A stretch of DNA of 19,819 bases from assembly GCA_019454865.1 (NCBI GenBank), contig JACFNJ010000008.1:5020-24838 (forward strand), read 5' to 3'. The notes beneath the pieces were generated by a model. That model had not been told where the DNA came from and did not search any database. It worked only from the letters and a program-made list of their open reading frames with translations. Position numbers and translations under genes: made by a program. The stretch's first letter is position 1; the number at the start of each line of letters is the position of its first letter. This DNA comes from Bacteroidia bacterium (lineage in GTDB: Bacteria; Bacteroidota; Bacteroidia; UKL13-3). This document shows, one piece after another, positions 7,558 through 14,281 of the stretch.

Positions 7558-10065
7558 TTAAAATTCCATATCCATTCCGCCACCACCTTCGCTGCTACGT
7601 TTGCTATTTCGTTTACGGAATAAGGATACATCCATTTCGCCAAATCGCCATGTTAAACTTAATCGAACAAACCGTGCTTCTCTTCTACCGCTTGTGGTTT
7701 GTATCATTGCATCGCTTTCATAAATAGTTCCATGTCTTCTGGTGTTAAACACATCATTTACCAATAGGTTAAAAGTAAACATGCGCATAATATCTTTGCT
7801 TAGTGAAATATCTACAGAGTATTGATCAACTGTTGTCCCTTGTGGAATTATACGAGGAGCTTCATAATTTGCATTAACCTGTAATGTGTATGATTTTGGG
7901 AATTTATAACTCATCATACCTTTTGAGTTCCAACTCATACCGGAATTACTTAATGTAGTAGTTCCAATAGTTGCGTTAATATCCGTATAAAAAAGATTTA
8001 GGTTTAGTGTTACATCTAATTTTCTTTTTAAGAAACTCCATTTTACATTATTCTCCCATCCCATATTATACATGGTATTTCCGTTTATAAATGTATTAAT
8101 AAGAACAGTACCTGTAGTGTCAGTAGAAAGCTTTTGAGTAAAGTTTGTAATCGCTCCTTGTGTTTGTTTTATATAAACAGATGTAAAAAAGTTTCCTGAA
8201 GGAAAAATTCTATTATAGTTTGTTTCAACTGAATTTATAAACTCAGGCTGTAGCAATGGATTTCCTGTTCTATAATTCAACTTGTCAATAAACATAATAA
8301 AAGGCATTATTTGCATAAATCGAGGACGATTAATTTTTCGAGCAAAATTCAATTGTATTTCATGTTTATCTCCTACTCTTTTGGTAAGATACAAGCTTGG
8401 GAAAAATGCTTTTAACAAATCTTTTGTACCATCCGGATAATAATATTCTACCGAACTGTTTTTACCAACAAGCTCGCCATAAAACCGAGTTTGCTCAAAT
8501 CTAAGTCCTGCCATATATCCAATATTTAATAACGGCAACATATTGCTATATGTAACATAAGCAGCATTTACCATGTTGGATATATTGTAATTATTTGACA
8601 ATGCTGTGTCAGTATTATAAACACCTGTATTATTGTCTTTATATGTTACATCTAATCTAGATTCTTCAAGTCTAATATCACTCTTTACTCCAAACTCCCA
8701 CTTTGCTGTATCCGTTATTGGATTTGTAAAATCAAACTGGTATGTAAAATTATTACTGTTTCCGGAGCCGGAATTAGCCTGTATTTGCGAAGGCATATTG
8801 GGTACACATAAGGCATCATAGCTATATGTACTCAAGTCGGATTTATTTCCTCTACCACCTAAACTGTATGTAAAATCTGTTGTAAACTCTTTGCCTTTTT
8901 TAGGAAAAGTTTTTACCCATTGTATCTGTGATGAGTAATTACTCCAACTATTATTACCAAGTGTTGAACGATTACCATAATAGAGTATGTTTTCTATGGA
9001 GTCTTTTTGATTAAATGTTTGTTCTTCATCTGGCGAAAAACCACCTTTCATAAACGATTGGCTTAATGTAATAGTACTACGATTGCTAATGCTATAATCA
9101 TAACCTATCCTTCCAAATTGCATTAAATGAGATACTGTATTGTTGCTATTTTGGTTGTAAAAACCAATGTTTTCACCATTTCGCAAATATGTTCTTTCGG
9201 TATATCCTTTGGTATAATTAGTAGATTTATTAATATTATAAGAGATACTAAAATTACTTTTTCCTTCTTTAATATTTAAGTTTACCATACCATTATATCT
9301 TTCCGGATAACCTGCTCCAAGCGTAACCATTCCATTGTATCCGGGTTTATTATTTTTTTTCATTACTATGTTTAATATTCCTCCTGATGCTGAAGCATCA
9401 AATTTTGCTGAAGGATTTGTTATTACTTCAATTCTACTAATTTGGTCAGCCGGAATTTGATCCAGTGTAAAATTTGTAGGTCTTCCATCTACAAAAATTG
9501 TAGGGTTACTATTGCGCATAGTTACTGCACCATCTGCATCAATTGATAATCCCGGAATATTTTTCACAGCGTCTTCGGCTGTACCACCTTTGGTTGAAAT
9601 GTCTTGTTCAATACTATATACACGTCTATCTACAGACATCACAACTGCTGCACGTTCGCCTTGAACTGTTACCTCGCTCAAGCTTTTTGCATCGGATTCA
9701 ATTGCAATATTTCCCAAATCTTGCTCTAATGCATTTGGTGTTATTACAACATCTTTTATAACCGATTTATAACCAATAAAACTTACACGTAACCGGTACT
9801 TTCCCATTGGTAATTTTTCTAAACTGAAATCACCATTTGCTCTTGCAAGTGCACCGCTAATAACACTATCTTTTTGCATTGCAAACAGTGTTAGTGTTGC
9901 GTAATCAACAGGCTGTTTTGTTTTACTGTCTATTACTTTTCCATACAATCTGCCAATGGATAGCCTATTCATTGCTTTTGAAGCATCGATACCACTTTGT
10001 CTTTGAGCTAAAAGCGAAAATGATAGAAAGCTAAGTAAAAAAGGAAAAACTATTTTCTTGAACAT
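7558..10065 (-). CDS. TonB-dependent receptor, outer-membrane beta-barrel family
   Basis: An 835-residue outer-membrane protein. In order: a signal peptide (residues 1-20, ending LLA before QRQSG); a carboxypeptidase-regulatory-like domain at about 38-120 (GKVIDSKTKQPVDYATLTL, then GDFSLEKLPMGKYRL); a TonB plug at about 128-235 (KNIPGLSIDADGA, FVDGRP, ISRIEVITNPSA, ASGGILNIVMKK); and a long beta-barrel to the C-terminus, which ends in the aromatic residue of MDMEF. Such receptors import bound substrates using TonB-ExbBD energy. The barrel looks like the OMP_b-brl_3 class rather than a SusC, and no SusD partner is next to it, so the ligand (siderophore, peptide or other) cannot be inferred. 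It has its own transcript: a strong terminator of the upstream unit lies 42 bases or more before its ATG. Confidence 0.92.
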   Translation of the reverse strand: MFKKIVFPFLLSFLSFSLLAQRQSGIDASKAMNRLSIGRLYGKVIDSKTKQPVDYATLTLFAMQKDSVISGALARANGDFSLEKLPMGKYRLRVSFIGYKSVIKDVVITPNALEQDLGNIAIESDAKSLSEVTVQGERAAVVMSVDRRVYSIEQDISTKGGTAEDAVKNIPGLSIDADGAVTMRNSNPTIFVDGRPTNFTLDQIPADQISRIEVITNPSAKFDASASGGILNIVMKKNNKPGYNGMVTLGAGYPERYNGMVNLNIKEGKSNFSISYNINKSTNYTKGYTERTYLRNGENIGFYNQNSNNTVSHLMQFGRIGYDYSISNRSTITLSQSFMKGGFSPDEEQTFNQKDSIENILYYGNRSTLGNNSWSNYSSQIQWVKTFPKKGKEFTTDFTYSLGGRGNKSDLSTYSYDALCVPNMPSQIQANSGSGNSNNFTYQFDFTNPITDTAKWEFGVKSDIRLEESRLDVTYKDNNTGVYNTDTALSNNYNISNMVNAAYVTYSNMLPLLNIGYMAGLRFEQTRFYGELVGKNSSVEYYYPDGTKDLLKAFFPSLYLTKRVGDKHEIQLNFARKINRPRFMQIMPFIMFIDKLNYRTGNPLLQPEFINSVETNYNRIFPSGNFFTSVYIKQTQGAITNFTQKLSTDTTGTVLINTFINGNTMYNMGWENNVKWSFLKRKLDVTLNLNLFYTDINATIGTTTLSNSGMSWNSKGMMSYKFPKSYTLQVNANYEAPRIIPQGTTVDQYSVDISLSKDIMRMFTFNLLVNDVFNTRRHGTIYESDAMIQTTSGRREARFVRLSLTWRFGEMDVSLFRKRNSKRSSEGGGGMDMEF

Positions 10066-10106
10066 CTATTTCTAAAGTTGTTTAATTTGGTAAGATAATT
10101 TGATTA

Positions 10107-10137
10107 CAAAAAAAAAGAAAGGTTTAATATAAACCTT
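10107..10137 (-). terminator. Intrinsic terminator of the PorV-like/NHL lipoprotein unit
   Basis: AAGGTTTA at 10119-10126 and TAAACCTT at 10130-10137 form a perfect 8-bp stem with a 3-base loop. On the minus strand it is followed by a T-run interrupted once by C (A-rich 10108-10118 on plus). It ends the transcript of the lipoprotein gene and separates it from the TonB receptor gene. Confidence 0.8.
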
Positions 10138-10175
10138 ATGTTTTGGATAACAGGCTAATTTAAAAGGATAAGCGT

Positions 10176-11384
10176 TTATTCCAAGTCAGTACTCAGCTTG
10201 TAACGACATATCCTATTGTTTTTCTTATCAGCTACATAAATTATTTTTCTATTATAGCACACTCCACTTGGGTCATTAAAACTAAAAGGACCTGTATTCG
10301 TTCCATCCGCTGATTTTCCACCAAAAGACACAATAACTTGCTTGGTAATTCCGGAATTTGCAGGAGGATTAACTCCTTCTAATCCCAAGGATGTGAAAAC
10401 ATACAACGAATCTGTTTCACTATCCACAACAAATATATAACCTAAATTATCTGGAGATACATAGCAATCTTCCGGATTTTTAAAACGAAAACTTTCATAT
10501 AAAAACCGATCGGCTTTGCTTTTGTCCTGAACTAATAAAGAAGGTGTTTCTAAGTATTCTGTACCTGCATCCGGGTCATCTACTACGGTTATAACCTGCG
10601 TGCGAAATTCTATAGATTTTCCTTGTTCAGCTTGTGTTATCAAAAAGTTTTTGGAAGTACTCATCCCTTGCAATCTTTGGGGTGGTGCACACCAAGTTGC
10701 AATACTTGAAATGCCTATTGCTGATTTTAAACTAGGAGTTTCGGGATTTAAACCAAGTGCAAAACCTGTATTCGTTCCGTTTTCATTAAAAATTAATACC
10801 CCATTATCCGGTCGTACAAATGAATTAACATCATTGCGAGGACCTTTACGAGTTACATACAAACTGTTATCTGCTAATGTAGCAATTCCGGTAAATTCAA
10901 CTGCCTCATCATCTGCACCACGATTAGCTGTTGTGTTTCGTGATTCATCATTTATTGGATGTATTAACGTATCAACAAATGTATAGTTGGATGTTGCTGT
11001 TTGTGTTAAATGATATACTGCCGCCCTATTTCCTAATAATGGGTCATTTACTCTGCCTATAACATAAGTATGTAATCTTCTGTCTTGTGTTACATCTGTT
11101 GCTCCAGGTATTGGAATAGTTTGCATTATTTTTCCGGTTTGATCCAATACGTTCAGTCCGTTATCATCCACTACATACACCATTTCATCATATCCTACAT
11201 ATACATCTACAGGATTTGAAAAATTTGTAAAAAACGGGAACATCGGTACATATCCTATAGTATTTGGTATTAAGTTAGGGTCTATTTTTCCTTGTTTGAA
11301 AATATCATTTGTTTGGTCATCCTCTTTGGTACCACAAGCAAATAGCAACATTATTAAACTAAAGAAATAGATTAACTTTTTCAT
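10176..11384 (-). CDS. Lipoprotein with NHL/beta-propeller-like repeats
   Basis: A 402-residue predicted lipoprotein. The signal peptide ends in LLFAC, placing the lipidated cysteine at residue 17. The following GTKEDD is acidic and resembles the surface-export signals described for lipoproteins of Bacteroidota. The body contains repeated strands of NHL/propeller type: VYVGYDEMVYVVDDNGLNVL near the N-terminus, YIFVVDSETDSLYVF in the last third, and a C-terminal FNDPSGVCYN followed by IIYVADKKNNRICRY, typical NHL spacing. NHL propellers bind proteins or sugars; no catalytic residues are recognised. It starts 8 bases after the stop of the PorV-like gene, so both are almost certainly one operon, and the pair may work together at the outer membrane. 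The precise role is unknown. Confidence 0.78.
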   Translation of the reverse strand: MKKLIYFFSLIMLLFACGTKEDDQTNDIFKQGKIDPNLIPNTIGYVPMFPFFTNFSNPVDVYVGYDEMVYVVDDNGLNVLDQTGKIMQTIPIPGATDVTQDRRLHTYVIGRVNDPLLGNRAAVYHLTQTATSNYTFVDTLIHPINDESRNTTANRGADDEAVEFTGIATLADNSLYVTRKGPRNDVNSFVRPDNGVLIFNENGTNTGFALGLNPETPSLKSAIGISSIATWCAPPQRLQGMSTSKNFLITQAEQGKSIEFRTQVITVVDDPDAGTEYLETPSLLVQDKSKADRFLYESFRFKNPEDCYVSPDNLGYIFVVDSETDSLYVFTSLGLEGVNPPANSGITKQVIVSFGGKSADGTNTGPFSFNDPSGVCYNRKIIYVADKKNNRICRYKLSTDLE

Positions 11385-11392
11385 GCAATGAT

Positions 11393-12400
11393 TTATTTAA
11401 TATTTAGTGCAACTGAAATACGATGTATATTACCCAACTGGTTTTTTCCCATAAATCCATAGTCCAAAGTAAGTCCGCCAAAATTTCGTAACAACTTAAA
11501 CCCAACACCAAGTGATGGAAATAAATATTGTTCATCAGAAGCCAATTCATATCCTGCTCTGCCGTATAATATTTTTTTAAAAGAATATTCGGCACCTATT
11601 GCATAAGTTTCATTATTATCGGTTGGATGATTTAATTGTGCTGCAATAGTTAAATTATGTGTGTAACCAATAATTGGGTCAAAAGCTGCTCCTATACGAA
11701 AAACTCCCGGAACGGTAACGGTAGTGAAGTTTGTAATATCTGTTGACCCATTAAATTTTAGTACTTGTGCAACACCATCGGGTTTAACATTAAACCCAAA
11801 GTTGCTAAAATTAATCCCAAACCTTGTGTTCTTTACTCCTACATCATATTTCAAACCCAAATCAAACAACACATTATTAACAGTAATATTTGGATAACCC
11901 TCGTTGGCAAAACGGGCATTTATACCAAAACTAAAACTGTTTGTTAATACTTGTGCATAGGTTAAACCCAAATAATAATTTCCTACACTAAATGTTCTGC
12001 CTGTGCCTTTTGCTTCAAACTCAGTTGTTTCTTGCATTGTACCATAGTTCATTCCAAATACCTGAAACCCTAAGTAGGAAAGCTTTCCTACCTTGGAAAC
12101 CACACCTGCATAATTAGCGCTTATATCTCCAAAGTATTTTGTACTACTCATAAAAACATTTACCTTACCGGTATCGGTATGGGTTATACCTGCCGGATTC
12201 CAATACATAGCCGATACATCATTAGCTATGGCTACAAACGAACCACCCAAAGCCAAAGAACGAGCATCGGGAGATATTTTTAAAAACTGCATTCCGGTGC
12301 TTCCACTACGTGAATCACCAAATGTAGGAATAATCTGAGCATTTACAGTATTTAATACTGCACCTAAAATAAAAACTACAACTAACTCTATTTTGCGCAT
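11393..12400 (-). CDS. PorV/PorQ-family outer-membrane protein
   Basis: A 335-residue outer-membrane beta-barrel of the PorV/PorQ type, whose best-known members serve the type IX secretion system (PorV shuttles secreted cargo; PorQ belongs to the attachment complex). The ATG at 12400 is chosen because it gives a clean signal peptide (MRKIELVVVFILGAVLNTVNA, cleavage before Gln22 QIIP); the frame also allows a TTG at 12412, which would only add MLQS. The family motif follows directly: GMQFLKISPDARSLALGGSF, then AIANDVSAMYWNPAGI. The rest is alternating beta strands ending near NIHRISVALNIK. It is the first gene of a two-gene unit with the NHL lipoprotein. No other type IX secretion gene is in the window, so it may be a paralogue with another job. 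Confidence 0.83.
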   Translation of the reverse strand: MRKIELVVVFILGAVLNTVNAQIIPTFGDSRSGSTGMQFLKISPDARSLALGGSFVAIANDVSAMYWNPAGITHTDTGKVNVFMSSTKYFGDISANYAGVVSKVGKLSYLGFQVFGMNYGTMQETTEFEAKGTGRTFSVGNYYLGLTYAQVLTNSFSFGINARFANEGYPNITVNNVLFDLGLKYDVGVKNTRFGINFSNFGFNVKPDGVAQVLKFNGSTDITNFTTVTVPGVFRIGAAFDPIIGYTHNLTIAAQLNHPTDNNETYAIGAEYSFKKILYGRAGYELASDEQYLFPSLGVGFKLLRNFGGLTLDYGFMGKNQLGNIHRISVALNIK

Positions 12401-12474
12401 TGATTGCAACAAATAAAAGGGTTTTTTATATGTTTTTAAAGTGTTTGGTAAATAATAGTGGTATTTTATTCCAT

Positions 12475-12505
12475 AAAAAAAGCCATCAATACAGACGGCT
12501 TTTTT
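12475..12505 (-). terminator. Intrinsic terminator of the TM2 gene
   Basis: The arms AAAAAAGCCATC (12476-12487) and GACGGCTTTTTT (12494-12505) flank a 6-base loop. On the plus strand one pair is an A-C mismatch; on the minus strand the same position is a G-U wobble, so the hairpin is sound only in minus-strand RNA. That fits the TM2-domain gene, whose stop lies just upstream in that direction. Confidence 0.8.
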
Positions 12506-12527
12506 AAAGTTTAAGTTATTTCTAATT

Positions 12528-12923
12528 TTAGAATTTCCTTGTTAATATATTTATTAAGTCAATTATAGCCCAAATACCACAACCTCCTGCTGTTAATATA
12601 AATAAAATATTCCAAATAGCCGGTTTACCTTTATACCATCTATGTGCTGCAAATGCACCAAGGAAAAACCACAAAACCAATAAAATAATCATTTCTTCAT
12701 CAATTGCTTTGGCAGCACTTTTCCCAATTGAAATAGTTGGATTAAGTTCTTGAGTTTCATCTGCTGTACTAATTGAGGCATCGTTCTTTGTTACTTCAAC
12801 TTTTTCAGTTTGTTCAGTTTTGGTAGTAACATCATTTTTTACAGGAAATGAGGCATAAACTGTTGGAACGGATAAGATTAGACTAGCAATTACGGCTAGT
12901 AATAATTGTTTAAGTATTTTCAT
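12528..12923 (-). CDS. TM2-domain membrane protein with secreted linker
   Basis: A 131-residue protein with three parts. First is an N-terminal signal sequence (about residues 1-24, LLLAVIASLILSVPTVYA). Next is a hydrophilic, Thr/Glu/Lys-rich and probably unstructured linker (about 28-72). Last is a C-terminal TM2 domain (about 76-129) with two membrane helices (MIILLVLWFFLGAFAAH and WNILFILTAGGCGIWAIIDL) joined by the conserved HRWYKGK turn at 94-100. The GGCGIW and IDL motifs are hallmarks of TM2 proteins, whose biochemical role in bacteria is not known. It is divergent from the next gene across only 38 bases. TM2 and CD225-type small membrane proteins are, in my recollection, often found beside DUF2752 genes in this phylum, as here. 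Confidence 0.82.
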   Translation of the reverse strand: MKILKQLLLAVIASLILSVPTVYASFPVKNDVTTKTEQTEKVEVTKNDASISTADETQELNPTISIGKSAAKAIDEEMIILLVLWFFLGAFAAHRWYKGKPAIWNILFILTAGGCGIWAIIDLINILTRKF

Positions 12924-12930
12924 AAATTTG
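12923..12930 (+). promoter_or_regulatory. Putative -7 element for the secreted-protein/DUF2752 unit
   Basis: TAAATTTG matches TAnnTTTG exactly and starts within the divergent TM2 start codon. It predicts a transcript start near 12937, about 25 bases before the GTG at 12962. No -33 TTTG at normal spacing is evident; a TTG at 12906-12908 is too close. Confidence 0.3.
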
Positions 12931-12961
12931 TTTTTTTGTGCGAACTTATATTTTTTACTAA

Positions 12962-13852
12962 GTGAAACAAATTATCCTTTATATATTTTCTTATTTCTTT
13001 TATTTTATTGCTTATTCTCAATCAAATGTTTTAAATGAATTTGTAGGAACACTTCAGTTAGATAATAAACAAATAATAACTTACAAGATTTCTATCAATC
13101 CAACCAATACAGGAGACTTTAAAGGCACATCAGTAAGTGATATTTTTGGGAAAGACAGAACCCACAGTAATATTATTGGAAAGTTTAATGCTGAAAGAAA
13201 TAAGATTTCGTTTACTGAATTAAATAACATAAGCAGTAAATCAAAAGCAGCAGATGAATTATTTTGTTACATTACAGTAAAAGATGCTAAGCTAAATATT
13301 CGTAACAATAAAGCTATCATACAAGGCAAATTTAAAGGCCTTTTTAAAAATGGGAAAGCATGTGCTAATGGTAAAATCTTTTTAATAAGTGTGCAGTACC
13401 TTGATTCGTTAAGTAATTTTTATTTAAATAATGAAAGTAAACTATCGCAAGACTCTATTAAAACTATTAAACATAAGATTAATACGTTAAAAACTCTTTC
13501 TGAAAAAACTACAATAAAAGCAAACGATACACTTCGGTTGAATTTAGAAAGCAATGAAATTATTATTGAGCTTTGGGATGGCGAAAAAGAAGATAATGAT
13601 GAGGTAACTCTATACTATAACGACAATCAAATATTAGATAGACTAACTATAAAAAAAGAAAAGAAACTTTTAGTAATACCAATTGAATCCAATAATGGAT
13701 TAATACAAGTAAAGGCAATTAACGAAGGTGTTCATCCTCCATGCACTGCTAATATTCTTATTAAAGATAATACGAATTTCATTCCAATAATATCTGTATT
13801 AAAAAAAGGAGAATCAGCTTATATAAAGATTTTAAAAAAAACAAAGAAGTAA
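12962..13852 (+). CDS. Secreted two-module beta-rich protein of unknown function
   Basis: A 296-residue protein with a signal peptide (hydrophobic IILYIFSYFFYFIAYS, cut near residue 19). The first module, about 26-140, is a strand-rich domain with GTLQLDNKQIITYKISI, a GxSVSDIFGKDRTHSN stretch and KISFTEL. I recall similar secreted domains in Bacteroidota carrying a TDxxGxxETKS-like motif; here it reads SDIFGKDRTHS. A hydrophilic linker covers about 150-188. The second module, about 190-296, contains IIIELWDGEKEDNDEVTLYY and VKAINEGVHPPCTANILI, a WD-GxEDxD plus NEG-PPxTA pattern that recurs at C-termini of secreted Bacteroidota proteins. No catalytic set is recognised. The start is GTG at 12962; the signal peptide begins there. 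It lies 3 bases before the DUF2752 gene, so both are probably one operon. Confidence 0.72.
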   Translation: MKQIILYIFSYFFYFIAYSQSNVLNEFVGTLQLDNKQIITYKISINPTNTGDFKGTSVSDIFGKDRTHSNIIGKFNAERNKISFTELNNISSKSKAADELFCYITVKDAKLNIRNNKAIIQGKFKGLFKNGKACANGKIFLISVQYLDSLSNFYLNNESKLSQDSIKTIKHKINTLKTLSEKTTIKANDTLRLNLESNEIIIELWDGEKEDNDEVTLYYNDNQILDRLTIKKEKKLLVIPIESNNGLIQVKAINEGVHPPCTANILIKDNTNFIPIISVLKKGESAYIKILKKTKK

Positions 13853-13855
13853 CTA

Positions 13856-14167
13856 ATGAAACATTTCTTTAAAAAGCACAATAGAATTATAGCGGCAGTA
13901 ACATTAATGCTGCTATCCATAATTTTTTTGATATTACTTTACCTTCCTGCTGATTTTTTTGATAATGGAAAATCTATATGTCTATCAAAAGTTATTGCCA
14001 ACCGCGAATGTTATGCATGTGGCATGACAAGAGGGATTCAACACTTAATTCACTTAGAGTTTGAAACAGCATGGAATTTTAATAAGTTATCCTTTATAGT
14101 TTTTCCTCTAATAATGTTTGCAATACTTAAAGAACTCTTGCCGCAGATTTTTAATAAGAAAAATTAA
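13856..14167 (+). CDS. DUF2752-family membrane protein
   Basis: A 103-residue membrane protein with one helix near residues 11-31 (IIAAVTLMLLSIIFLILLYL) and another near 78-95 (LSFIVFPLIMFAILKELL). Between them is the family signature: Cys42, then ECYACGMTRG with Cys52 and Cys55, then LEFETAWNFNKLSF. The CxxCG-(M/L)-TR motif with the following Asn-rich helix cap defines DUF2752, which has no established function; the paired cysteines suggest metal binding or redox, an inference only. It follows the secreted-protein gene by 3 bases. The 114 bases after it hold only an imperfect hairpin near 14176-14192. Confidence 0.83.
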   Translation: MKHFFKKHNRIIAAVTLMLLSIIFLILLYLPADFFDNGKSICLSKVIANRECYACGMTRGIQHLIHLEFETAWNFNKLSFIVFPLIMFAILKELLPQIFNKKN

Positions 14168-14281
14168 ATAAAAAGAGTCTCTATTTACAGAGTCCATACT
14201 TGACTATTTCAAAGCATCAATTTATAAAACCGTATTATTTGGATTTACCTGATAAATACAAGAAGTTGCAGGTTGAATTTT

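Noticed and set aside
10600..10986. 128-residue open frame on the plus strand within the lipoprotein gene
   Set aside because: It is antisense to a well-supported coding frame, shows no domain or signal peptide, and has a composition expected of a shadow frame.
14170..14200. Possible terminator after the DUF2752 gene (GTCTCT ... AGAGTC)
   Set aside because: The arms contain a T-T mismatch in a 6-bp stem and no T-run follows, so it is at best a decayed terminator.
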